In this document: positions 8,197-16,289 of the stretch, in pieces
Position numbering within the stretch: position 1 is the stretch's first letter
How the letters are laid out: each line of letters opens with the position of its first letter
DNA from: Flavobacteriales bacterium
GTDB taxonomy: Bacteria; Bacteroidota; Bacteroidia; Flavobacteriales_D; Crocinitomicaceae
Assembly: GCA_947470515.1 (NCBI GenBank)
Contig: CANITF010000027.1
Span: 1-40,894 of the forward strand
Length of the DNA: 40,894 nucleotides
Direction of reading: 5' to 3'
Notes under the pieces: model-generated
Database searches by the model: none
The model's input: the letters and a program-made list of their open reading frames with translations, nothing else
What the model was told of the DNA's origin: nothing
Translations under genes and position numbers: made by a program

Positions 8197-9235
8197 TCTT
8201 ATAGGAATTGTACTCTTGTTTTTCTCTTGTAAAAAGGAAAAACCAGATCCTGAAGTAGTTTCAACTTTGGATAACGGAATGCTTGTGCTTTGTGAAGGAC
8301 TTTTTCAGCAAAATAACGCCTCTTTATCATGGTTGAATTTTTCGACAGATGAGGTAGATATTGATTTTTTCAATTCAAAAAATGGACGATTATTGGGTGA
8401 TACTGGAAACGATATGCAAATTTATGGTGGTAAAATTTATATCGTTGTAAATAATTCAAATACCATTGAAATACTTTCAAAATCAACAGGAACAAGTATC
8501 AAACAAATTTCAATGATGAACGGAAGTGTTGGGAAACAACCACGATCAATTGCCTTTTCTGGTTCGAAGGCGTTTATCACATGTTATGATGGGTTTGTAG
8601 ATGTATTGGATACTACAAGTTTGACTATTACTCAGCGAATTCAAGTTGGTTCAAATCCAGAAGATGTTACTGTTTCTAATGGAAAATTATTTGTTTCCAA
8701 TTCTGGCGGTTTAAATTCACCCAATCTTGATTCCACCGTTTCAATTATCAATCTTACAACTTTTCAAGAAATTACACGGATTACAGTCGGCAAGAATCCC
8801 GGTTTTATAGAAGTTGATAGTCAAGGCGATGTGTATGTAATTGCTCGTGGAAATTATGGAACGATTCCTTCTCGAATGGTGAAAATTAATCCTGTTTCCA
8901 ATACGGTTGAAGAAACATTTTCCTTTGATGCTTCTGGAATGGAACGCATGAACGATTATTTCTTAGTATCGTTTTACAATTATTCGAATCAAACAAGCGA
9001 AATACGTTTATTCAATACGCTAACAGAAACAATTGAAAACAATTCATTCATTAACACAAGTTCAATTACAACTCTTTATGGTGTGAAATACAATCCGATT
9101 TCAGATAAAATCTATTGTTTGGATGCCATGAGTTTTACGAATACGGGATATGTTAAACAATTCAGTTCAACAGGAATTTTAGAAAAGAGCTTTCATGTTG
9201 GATTGAATCCAAGTAAAATCATTTTTTATGAATAA
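8183..9235 (+). CDS. BtuG-like surface lipoprotein, YncE/DUF5074-type beta-propeller
   Basis: A lipoprotein signal ends LLFFSC with the acylated Cys at residue 16, followed by KKEKPDPE; charged residues after the Cys fit surface export in Bacteroidota. The remaining 330 residues show repeated propeller blades: GGKIYIVVNNSNTIEILS, GSKAFITCYDGFVDVLD, VSNGKLFVSNSGG and SKIIFYE. This matches the seven-bladed YncE/DUF5074 group that contains Bacteroides BtuG, a protein that binds cobalamin very tightly and caps BtuB. The gene overlaps btuB by 14 bp and the next gene by 8 bp, so expression is coupled. Assignment as BtuG is by family plus context; sequence identity to characterised BtuG could not be measured. 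Confidence 0.83.
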   Translation: MRLISLIGIVLLFFSCKKEKPDPEVVSTLDNGMLVLCEGLFQQNNASLSWLNFSTDEVDIDFFNSKNGRLLGDTGNDMQIYGGKIYIVVNNSNTIEILSKSTGTSIKQISMMNGSVGKQPRSIAFSGSKAFITCYDGFVDVLDTTSLTITQRIQVGSNPEDVTVSNGKLFVSNSGGLNSPNLDSTVSIINLTTFQEITRITVGKNPGFIEVDSQGDVYVIARGNYGTIPSRMVKINPVSNTVEETFSFDASGMERMNDYFLVSFYNYSNQTSEIRLFNTLTETIENNSFINTSSITTLYGVKYNPISDKIYCLDAMSFTNTGYVKQFSSTGILEKSFHVGLNPSKIIFYE

Positions 9236-10199
9236 AGTGCTAAGTCTAATAACACTTATCTTTTCTTCAATTTTATTTGGACAAACTTTTGATGCACCTG
9301 CAGGTCAAAATGGATCATTAGCCATTCATAAAGATTCGTCTGTGATTGTTAATTGGGCAACTGGAATTCAAGTTTCAAGAGGTTATTTGAATGTTGCCAA
9401 TCCAAGCTTGGGAGTTGTAGGATTTGGATTAGAACAAGAAGCATTAGGAATTGCTGAAGGCGATGGAATCAGCGTCGTTTCTCTAGGAGATGGGGGAGAA
9501 GCTGTTTTAACATTTTCAAATGCGATAATGAATTTAGCGGGACCGGATTTTGCAGTTTTCGAAAATGGATTTGCAGATGATTATATGGAATTTGCACATG
9601 TTGAAGTAAGTTCTGATGGTGTCAATTATTTTCGATTTCCATCGATTAGTGAAATTCCATTAACTATTCAAACAGATAATTTCTCATTTGTCGATTGCCG
9701 TTATGTTTATAATCTCGCTGGAAAATATCGTCAAGGTTATGGTGTTCCGTTTGATTTGGAAGAGCTAGTTGGAATTCCAAATTTAGATATACATGCAATT
9801 ACGCATGTGAAATTAATTGATGTATTAGGAAGTATTGATGCGCAATTTGGTTCAATGGACGATTCAGGCGATTTAATCAATGATCCTTATCCTACAGAGT
9901 TTGAATCCGGCGGATTTGATTTGGATGCGTTAGCAGTGATCAATGAGGCACCAGCAGGAATTAATGAATCATTAATGCGTTTTTCTGTTTCGCCTAATCC
10001 AACTACTGGAATTATTCAAATTCATTCAATCGAACAAGGAGTAATTAGATTTTATAATGTGATAGGTGAATTATTGGGTGAACACGAAACCACTGGTTTT
10101 TTAGAAACAGATTTAAGAAGTTTGAATGAAAAAATCATTTTCGTGCAATTCACTTCAAAAAATAGTAGTTCAAGTCAACGGGTTATTCTTCTAGATTAA
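9228..10199 (+). CDS. T9SS-sorted cell-surface protein of the B12 operon
   Basis: The signal peptide ends SSILFGQ. The body (about 20-245) has the strand pattern of Bacteroidota 'cell surface protein' families: VVSLGDGGEAVLTFSNAI, then DFAVFENGFADDYMEFAHVE, VSSDGVNYFRFPSI and GGFDLDALAVIN. The C-terminus (about 250-323) is a T9SS sorting domain beginning MRFSVSPNPTTGIIQIHSI. It overlaps the BtuG-like gene by 8 bp, so translation is probably coupled, and it belongs to the riboswitch operon. Bacteroides B12 loci also carry variable extra cobalamin-binding surface proteins such as BtuH. Whether this one is a counterpart cannot be decided from sequence alone. Confidence 0.78.
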   Translation: MNKVLSLITLIFSSILFGQTFDAPAGQNGSLAIHKDSSVIVNWATGIQVSRGYLNVANPSLGVVGFGLEQEALGIAEGDGISVVSLGDGGEAVLTFSNAIMNLAGPDFAVFENGFADDYMEFAHVEVSSDGVNYFRFPSISEIPLTIQTDNFSFVDCRYVYNLAGKYRQGYGVPFDLEELVGIPNLDIHAITHVKLIDVLGSIDAQFGSMDDSGDLINDPYPTEFESGGFDLDALAVINEAPAGINESLMRFSVSPNPTTGIIQIHSIEQGVIRFYNVIGELLGEHETTGFLETDLRSLNEKIIFVQFTSKNSSSSQRVILLD

Positions 10200-10217
10200 T
10201 ATCATTAGCTTTAAACT

Positions 10218-10799
10218 ATGAACGATTTTTTATCACCTGAATTTTGGAGTAAACGCTACCAAGAAAACCAAACTGGTTGGGATTTGAAACAAGTTTCGCC
10301 TCCAATTAAAGAGTATGTTGATCAACTGACCGATAAAGAAATACAGCTTTTAATTCCTGGTTGCGGTTTAGGTTATGAAGGAGAATATTTGTTTAAAAAA
10401 GGCTTTACCAATGTGCATTTATTGGATTTTTCTGAAGAACCGATTTTGGATTTTCAACAGCGCAATCCAATTTTTCCTGCAAATCAATTACATACAGGTG
10501 ATTTTTTCGCGCACGAAGGAAGTTATGATTTAATTCTTGAGCAAACACTTTTTTGTGCAATTGATCCAATGCTCAGGGCAAAATATGCGCAACATGCTAG
10601 TTCACTTTTAAAACCAGGAGGTAAATTGGTCGGCGTATTGTTTAACCGTGATTTTGAAGGAGGCCCGCCATTCGGAGGAAACACGGCTGAATACTTTAAT
10701 TATTTCAAAAAATATTTTTCGGAAATAGCAATAGAACCCTGTCACAATTCAATTGAACCACGCAAAGGCACAGAGGTTTTTGTGAAGTTTGTTAAATAA
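10218..10799 (+). CDS. TPMT-family SAM-dependent methyltransferase
   Basis: It begins FWSKRYQENQTGWDLKQVSP, the typical N-terminus of thiopurine S-methyltransferase-like enzymes. The SAM-binding loop LIPGCGLGYEGEYL is at about residues 45-58, then HLLDFSEEP and a YDLILEQTLFCAI segment with the conserved E-Q. GGPPFGGN and an FxxYF pattern near the end are also family features. At 193 aa it is full length. The enzyme is cytosolic and its acceptor is unknown; family members methylate thiols, halides, selenium or tellurium compounds. It starts only 18 bp after the B12-operon surface protein on the same strand with no terminator between, so it may be the last gene under the riboswitch. Confidence 0.82.
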   Translation: MNDFLSPEFWSKRYQENQTGWDLKQVSPPIKEYVDQLTDKEIQLLIPGCGLGYEGEYLFKKGFTNVHLLDFSEEPILDFQQRNPIFPANQLHTGDFFAHEGSYDLILEQTLFCAIDPMLRAKYAQHASSLLKPGGKLVGVLFNRDFEGGPPFGGNTAEYFNYFKKYFSEIAIEPCHNSIEPRKGTEVFVKFVK

Positions 10800-10801
10800 T
10801 T

Positions 10802-11920
10802 TTATTTCTCCGAAATTCGTTTAAACTTGATATTCAGTGCTTGTTCAATTTGACGAATTCTTCTCGTTTCTTTTGCATCAATAATACTCAATGAAACTCC
10901 TTTTTTACCTGCACGAGCTGTTCTACCACTCCGGTGTGTGTAGTATTCTAGTTTTTCAGGTAAATTGTAATGCACAACAAAACACAAATCATCAACGTCA
11001 ATACCACGAGCAGATACATCCGTTGTAACCAACAATTGAATCTTATGTTTTTTGAAAGCTCTCATCGCTTTTTCACGCTCACGTTGCTGCAAATCACCGT
11101 GAATTGCATCAGCAACAAAGTTTTTGCTTAGTAATTTATTTACCAAATCTTGCGTGTCTGTTTTTGTGCGACAGAAAATAATTCCACTATCGCCACCTTG
11201 AACATTTAGAAATTGAACTAGACTTTCAAATTTGTGGCGTGGATCACACGTAAGAAATTGATGTTCAATTGAAGAATTTACGATATTGCGTTTGTTGATT
11301 TCAACTTTGTAAGCCTCGGTATCCATGTATTTTCCAATGATTGCTTTCAAATTTTCAGGAATTGTAGCTGAAAATAACCAGGTGTTTCGGCTTCCAGTTG
11401 TGTGTTTTAAGATGTTTTCCAATTCATCTTTAAATCCCATACTCAACATTTCGTCCGCTTCGTCAAGTACAATCGTTTCAACTTGACTTAAATCAATTGC
11501 TTTTCGATCTAGTAAATCAATCAAACGACCAGGTGTGGCAACAACAATATGTGTTGGTCGGCTCAAAGCGCGAATTTGATCTTCAATTTTCTCACCACCA
11601 TAAACTGATTCGATGAAAATTTTATTGGAGAATTTCGTCAATTTAAAAAGCTGTTTAGCAATTTGTTGACATAATTCTCTTGTAGGTGAAAGAATCAATG
11701 CTTGAATACGGCTGTCATTGTTATCAATAGCTTGTAAAAGTGGAATTCCAAAAGCTATTGTTTTACCAGTTCCCGTTTGAGCTTGGCCAATAAAATCTGT
11801 TCGATCTTCAATCAAAAATGGAATTGCTTTTTCTTGAATTTCTGTTGGTGTTTCAATATTTATTTCTTTAAGTGCTTTAATGAATTCATCTTTAACACCT
11901 AATTCTTTGTACGTTTTCAA
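10802..11920 (-). CDS. DEAD-box ATP-dependent RNA helicase
   Basis: All core motifs are present: a Q-motif region (INIETPTEIQEKAIP), Walker A AQTGTGKT (47-54), PTRELCQQ, TPGRLIDLL, DEAD (153-156), SAT (184-186), the IIFCRTK strand, TTDVSARGIDV and HRSGRTARAGK. At 372 aa it is close to the bare two-domain core and lacks the basic C-terminal tail or RNA-binding domain of DbpA/CsdA-type enzymes. It unwinds short RNA duplexes, probably in ribosome assembly or mRNA turnover. Its stop lies two bases from the stop of the convergent methyltransferase gene, with no terminator hairpin between them. Confidence 0.93.
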   Translation of the reverse strand: MKTYKELGVKDEFIKALKEINIETPTEIQEKAIPFLIEDRTDFIGQAQTGTGKTIAFGIPLLQAIDNNDSRIQALILSPTRELCQQIAKQLFKLTKFSNKIFIESVYGGEKIEDQIRALSRPTHIVVATPGRLIDLLDRKAIDLSQVETIVLDEADEMLSMGFKDELENILKHTTGSRNTWLFSATIPENLKAIIGKYMDTEAYKVEINKRNIVNSSIEHQFLTCDPRHKFESLVQFLNVQGGDSGIIFCRTKTDTQDLVNKLLSKNFVADAIHGDLQQREREKAMRAFKKHKIQLLVTTDVSARGIDVDDLCFVVHYNLPEKLEYYTHRSGRTARAGKKGVSLSIIDAKETRRIRQIEQALNIKFKRISEK

Positions 11921-11943
11921 AATTGGAAATTTTATTTAAAAAA

Positions 11944-11951
11944 CAAAGGTA
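11944..11951 (-). promoter_or_regulatory. -7 element of the DEAD-box helicase gene
   Basis: On the minus strand TACCTTTG matches TAnnTTTG exactly, 24 bp upstream of the start codon at 11920. No clear TTG was found at the usual -33 distance. The rest of the 270-bp intergenic region up to 12190 shows only a CGAATTC/GAATTCG inverted repeat near 12009-12034 and no gene. Confidence 0.55.
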
Positions 11952-12190
11952 CTTCATTAAATGTTAATTGGTTTTATATTTTTTCAAAGTGGTGTTCGAT
12001 ATATTGCGAATTCGAAAATTCTTGAATTCGGAAATTTGAAAAGATATAATATGGGAAACAAACAGATTTTTGTGAGACTGCATTTTTTCAAACCAAGAGC
12101 TAAACAATGTTTTTAATGAATAGAGGATTCATAACAATTAACAAATAAAAAGCGTTTAAGAAAAGGATATTCTCATCAAAGGCTTTACTT

Positions 12191-14884
12191 TTGACCGTGT
12201 TGAAAATCTATCTTTTTTTATATTGTTGTTTGATCTTACCAATCCAATTGGTTTTTCCATTATACGGGCAATTAAAGAAAGTTACACCGGTGAATTCCAA
12301 GAATCAGTCTGCTCACATTTTATTCAAAAAGAGTGAGATTCAACAATTTGGTTTTGACGAATATATGCATCCTGAATGGTCTAAATTTTATGAATCATTC
12401 GAAACAGATGAATTTAATGATTATAAAATTTGTTACAAGTCAGTAGGTTATAATATTCCAGATAACGTTGATGCGCTTCTTCAAAATATAACTGATTTCG
12501 ACATCAGACAGCTTGATTTTAAAATCAAAGGGAAACCTGAAAAAATTCGTTTTGCACAAAAGAATGACAGTACATTCACCTTGTTTCTTCCTAAAAAAAC
12601 CTATAAATATAGTGTCGTAGCTAAATATCAAGGAAAAAGTTTAGGACTATTAAACGTAGAGGTTTACGATTTAAAGTCAGAAGAAGTAATCATCATACCA
12701 CTGATGGATATTGATTTAAACAGAGATAGCCTCGAGCAATATCTAAACGCTATTTATTCGCAGGCCAATCTTAATTTTAACGTTCGAATTAATTCAGTTT
12801 TTAAATCAAATGATATTGATCTTAAAGCTCTATTTGATAATCCGAGTCCAACAAATGATCGATTTACAAATCAAATGCAAGAATTTCGTGATGCGTATTT
12901 TGAAAGTTTTCCAAATGCTGATAAAAACGCATACTATATCTTCATAATTCCAGGTTTTGTTAATCCGAAAATCAATGGATTCATGGTTCAAAATAAAGCT
13001 GTTGGTTTTGTTAAAGTGAATGAATTAGATAAAATGCATTTGTCCATTGCTCGTCAGCTGGGATATGGAGTTGGCGCATTGCAAAATAGTTGGCTAAATG
13101 AAGGTCCAAAACTCAATACTACGGCCAATTTAATGGATGAAAAAGGAGGAGTTGAACTTCAGTTCTTTCAATGGGAAAACATTCGTCATAGCTGTCACAG
13201 TTTTTCTTATTTTGATAATTATGAGGACGTAAAAACAAATAGTGGATTGGTGGCATATTACTTTTGGGAAGAAGATAAAGAAGGAAACATTATTCTACAG
13301 AATAACGATCTACTACTTTCATTAAAACGACCATATAAGAAGAATTTTGAGTCATACCATTTGAATATTAATGATTTCTTTTTTCAAGTTCGCTTCAAAT
13401 TGGCTGGATATTTTATCTGTTTCTGGCATATTGTTGCTTTTGTTTTTATTATGATCGGTACTTTTTTATTGCGTAAGCGTTTTAATAAATTTCTTATGCG
13501 AAAAATGAAATATCCTCGTTTTTGGAAGTTTTTAGCAAGGTTAGGATTTTTTGCTTCAGGCGTTTTAGTATATTTTCTAATTTTTCTATTGATCAATAAA
13601 GGTTACGAGCAATTTGAAGTAAAAGAGGGGATTCTTCAAGATTTGAAAGGTCAAAATTTCAAACAAGTAAAAAATACAATTCTAGCCAATCAAAATCTTA
13701 ACTATTCTAATAGAAATGCATTATCATCTGAAATGTTGATCAAAAGAAAAGATGAATGGTTTGTAAAAAGAAAAAAGAAAGTCTTGTATTTTGATTTGAG
13801 ACAAGATGAAGCCGGGAACTGGAGTAAATGTAAATATATTGAGGACAAAGATAGTTTGGTTTTGATAAATTTTGATTTTAGACAAATCGCTCAAAGTCAT
13901 TACTTTGTTTTCAATTATATTAAAAGTGATGGAACAATTGTTGATCAAAAGGTCTTCAATCATTTAGGAAATGATCTAACGAATAAAATCCAACTTTCGG
14001 ATCCAGCAGAACGAATATTACTTTTTGTGAATGGCTATAGACCAACATCGATTGGAAGTTCTTTTGAAGATAACTTTAAAGACATTTTAAACAAAGGATT
14101 AGAATTTCCAAATACGGGGAATATGATTTATAGTTTTGATCGTTATGATTATTGGAGGCCTTGGCAAGAAATGGACTTATTATTTCAGAAACGTATTAAC
14201 CCAAGTGATACATATTACGCCGACGGACATTTTTCGGTGAGCACCTCCAATTATGAAAGTTTGATTAATTTCTCAACTACCTCTTCAATTTATCCAAAAC
14301 GATGTGCCAATAAAAAGAAACATGTTTGTTATAATACCACGATTTCAAGCTCGGGTATTTTTGGATCCAAATCCATAAAAACAGTTGAATTACTGAAAAT
14401 GAAATCGAATAAAAGTGGTTTTCAAGAACGTATAGAAAACGGAAGAATAGCCGGGAAAAATTTATTGCTTTTGTTCAATGAATTACCGAATAAATCTGCC
14501 AATGATACTTTGTATGTTGTTGCACATAGCATGGGGTTTGCCTATTCGTTGGGAATAATAGAAGTGTTAAGAGGACGTATCAATTTTGGTGGCTTTTACA
14601 TTATGGCTCCAGAAAATGCAACTAGTGGAAAAGTAAAATTGAAAGAATGGAAAGAAATTTGGCAATATGGAAGTAAATTCGAATCGAAAGGTGGTGATGC
14701 TCCCTGTTTACTAGATGGTGTTGCCCCTCAAACAATAATTAAAGGTCTATCAGAAAAACATAGAGCATATATTCCTAAACAATTTTATAAAAAGAAAGGA
14801 TTTTTCGATTCCCATTTTGTGGGATATTATACGTGGGTATTTGATATTAAAAAAGGAAAAATTGGAAGTATTACACAACGTTGA
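12191..14884 (+). CDS. Membrane protein fusing an inactive zincin-like domain to an alpha/beta-hydrolase domain
   Basis: The protein has 897 aa and no family name that I know. No ATG occurs before a hydrophobic N-terminal segment (IYLFLYCCLILPIQLVFPLY), so the start must be TTG 12191, GTG 12197 or TTG 12200. Residues 285-301 read SIARQLGYGVGALQNSW, and NLMDEKGGVELQFFQWENI follows at about 313-331. These line up with the 'AHELGHGxxxLxHtF...NLMDYxxGxxLxxxQWxxI' pattern of a Bacteroidota metalloprotease family, but all zinc-binding and catalytic residues are changed (R288, Q289, Y292, N299). Two membrane helices follow (about 407-427 and 453-471). The C-terminal part has ERILLFVNGYRP, and VVAHSMGFAYSLG with Ser780 in a lipase-type G/A-x-S-x-G elbow. 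I infer a membrane-bound hydrolase with a sensor-like pseudoprotease domain; the substrate is unknown. Confidence 0.7.
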   Translation: MTVLKIYLFLYCCLILPIQLVFPLYGQLKKVTPVNSKNQSAHILFKKSEIQQFGFDEYMHPEWSKFYESFETDEFNDYKICYKSVGYNIPDNVDALLQNITDFDIRQLDFKIKGKPEKIRFAQKNDSTFTLFLPKKTYKYSVVAKYQGKSLGLLNVEVYDLKSEEVIIIPLMDIDLNRDSLEQYLNAIYSQANLNFNVRINSVFKSNDIDLKALFDNPSPTNDRFTNQMQEFRDAYFESFPNADKNAYYIFIIPGFVNPKINGFMVQNKAVGFVKVNELDKMHLSIARQLGYGVGALQNSWLNEGPKLNTTANLMDEKGGVELQFFQWENIRHSCHSFSYFDNYEDVKTNSGLVAYYFWEEDKEGNIILQNNDLLLSLKRPYKKNFESYHLNINDFFFQVRFKLAGYFICFWHIVAFVFIMIGTFLLRKRFNKFLMRKMKYPRFWKFLARLGFFASGVLVYFLIFLLINKGYEQFEVKEGILQDLKGQNFKQVKNTILANQNLNYSNRNALSSEMLIKRKDEWFVKRKKKVLYFDLRQDEAGNWSKCKYIEDKDSLVLINFDFRQIAQSHYFVFNYIKSDGTIVDQKVFNHLGNDLTNKIQLSDPAERILLFVNGYRPTSIGSSFEDNFKDILNKGLEFPNTGNMIYSFDRYDYWRPWQEMDLLFQKRINPSDTYYADGHFSVSTSNYESLINFSTTSSIYPKRCANKKKHVCYNTTISSSGIFGSKSIKTVELLKMKSNKSGFQERIENGRIAGKNLLLLFNELPNKSANDTLYVVAHSMGFAYSLGIIEVLRGRINFGGFYIMAPENATSGKVKLKEWKEIWQYGSKFESKGGDAPCLLDGVAPQTIIKGLSEKHRAYIPKQFYKKKGFFDSHFVGYYTWVFDIKKGKIGSITQR

Positions 14885-14892
14885 TCTTGTAC

Positions 14893-15291
14893 TTAATCAT
14901 TTTCTTCCTCAGAAATAAATTCTTCGTTGCAATCTCTACACTTATTAACCATTTTATAATGAAGTGGGTACGATACTGTGAAAAGCGAAGTAAAGGCTGA
15001 AAGAAATCCTTTTAATCCTTTCATTGATTTATAATTAAGAATGATGTTTTGAGAAGCACAATTCGGACAAATAACTGTTTTAATAGCAGACAACAAAATA
15101 CTTTTTGCTAGTTCTAAGTCCTTTTTCAGGATTTTTACTTTTATCCCACCAACAGCATTTGAATAAAGCGGAAATAAAGTTACCGTATGCTCATCATAGA
15201 TGTAACATTCAATTCCTTCATTTTCCAATTCAATCCTCAGAAGATGAGCATCAATGGAATTGTCAAATGTTTTAATTGTTATTAATTCCAT
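14893..15291 (-). CDS. DUF2007-domain protein with C-terminal zinc ribbon
   Basis: Residues 1-70 match DUF2007, a small alpha/beta domain (ITIKTFDNSIDAHLLRIELE, then GIECYIYDEHTV and GGIKVKILKKDLELA). The second half has two Cys pairs, CPNCASQN and CRDCNEEF, about 45 residues apart, which should bind one zinc ion. The acidic tail is SEEEND. DUF2007 proteins are described only as putative signal-transducing proteins. It lies 14 bp downstream of the MoxR gene and probably ends that operon. Its stop is 8 bp from the stop of the convergent hydrolase gene. Confidence 0.75.
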   Translation of the reverse strand: MELITIKTFDNSIDAHLLRIELENEGIECYIYDEHTVTLFPLYSNAVGGIKVKILKKDLELAKSILLSAIKTVICPNCASQNIILNYKSMKGLKGFLSAFTSLFTVSYPLHYKMVNKCRDCNEEFISEEEND

Positions 15292-15305
15292 CGATATTCA
15301 AGTGT

Positions 15306-16259
15306 TTAAAGTAAACTTTCGATTATTTTATCCATAGAATAACCTTCTGCTTCTGCACGATAATTACGCACTAAACGGTGACGTAAAATAGGCTTAGCGA
15401 CTGCTTTAACATCCTCAATATCTGGAGAAAAACGACCATTTAGCGCTGCATGACATTTTGCTCCAACAATTAGGTATTGAGAAGCACGAGGTCCAGCACC
15501 CCAAGTAATATAATCTTTGGTGATTTGTGGAGCGAATTCAGATCCAAAACGTGTTTTACCAACTAATTTCACTGCATACTCCATTACATTGTCTGCAACC
15601 GGAATACGACGAATCAACGCCTGATAATCCATTATTTGCTCGGCAGTAAGAATATGTTTTAATGTAACATTGATGTCATTTGTAGTTGCTTTAACTATTG
15701 CAAGTTCTTCAACATAACTTGGATAGTCAACCCAGATATTAAACATGAAACGGTCCAATTGTGCCTCAGGAAGGGGATATGTCCCTTCTTGTTCAATAGG
15801 ATTTTGCGTTGCTAACACGAAAAATGGTGCAGGTAATACATAATTTACACCACCTGTTGTGACCGAACGTTCTTGCATTGCTTCTAACAAGGCTGATTGC
15901 GTTTTAGGAGGAGTTCTGTTTATCTCATCCGCCAAAATTATATTCGAAAAAAGTGGTCCTTTGATGAATTTGAAATTTCTATTTTCATCTAAAATTTCAG
16001 AGCCAATGATGTCCGATGGCATTAAATCTGGGGTAAATTGAATTCTATTAAAACTTAATCCCAACGTTTGTGCAATGGTGTTAACCAACAAGGTTTTTGC
16101 TAATCCAGGAACACCAACTAAAAGGCAATGACCTCTGGAGAAAACTGAAATTAAAACTTGGTCAACAACGTCGTCTTGACCTACTATTACTTTGTGAATT
16201 TCGTTTTTTAATTCTTTATAATGTTCAACGAGCTGATTAATGGCTGCTGTATCTGACAT
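15306..16259 (-). CDS. MoxR-family AAA+ ATPase
   Basis: At 317 aa it is a complete MoxR ATPase. Walker A GVPGLAKT is at 49-56 and Walker B IILADEINR at 107-115. The family stretches RIQFTPDLMPSDIIGSEIL, LLEAMQERSVT, FFVLATQNPIEQEGTYPLPE and LDRFMFN follow, with a C-terminal lid RHRLVRNYRAEAEG. MoxR proteins act as chaperone-like ATPases, usually beside DUF58 and von Willebrand factor A genes. Those partners are not next to it here; it follows the SurA-like gene by 30 bp and precedes a DUF2007 gene. This points to a role coupled to envelope folding, which is inference from the neighbourhood. Confidence 0.93.
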   Translation of the reverse strand: MSDTAAINQLVEHYKELKNEIHKVIVGQDDVVDQVLISVFSRGHCLLVGVPGLAKTLLVNTIAQTLGLSFNRIQFTPDLMPSDIIGSEILDENRNFKFIKGPLFSNIILADEINRTPPKTQSALLEAMQERSVTTGGVNYVLPAPFFVLATQNPIEQEGTYPLPEAQLDRFMFNIWVDYPSYVEELAIVKATTNDINVTLKHILTAEQIMDYQALIRRIPVADNVMEYAVKLVGKTRFGSEFAPQITKDYITWGAGPRASQYLIVGAKCHAALNGRFSPDIEDVKAVAKPILRHRLVRNYRAEAEGYSMDKIIESLL

Positions 16260-16289
16260 GTTCTTAATTTTTCTTTGTTAAATATAAAT

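Noticed and set aside
12051-12116. 21-codon ORF in the 270-bp gap upstream of the hydrolase gene
   Set aside because: Short, with no promoter or ribosome signal and no recognisable sequence; likely chance.
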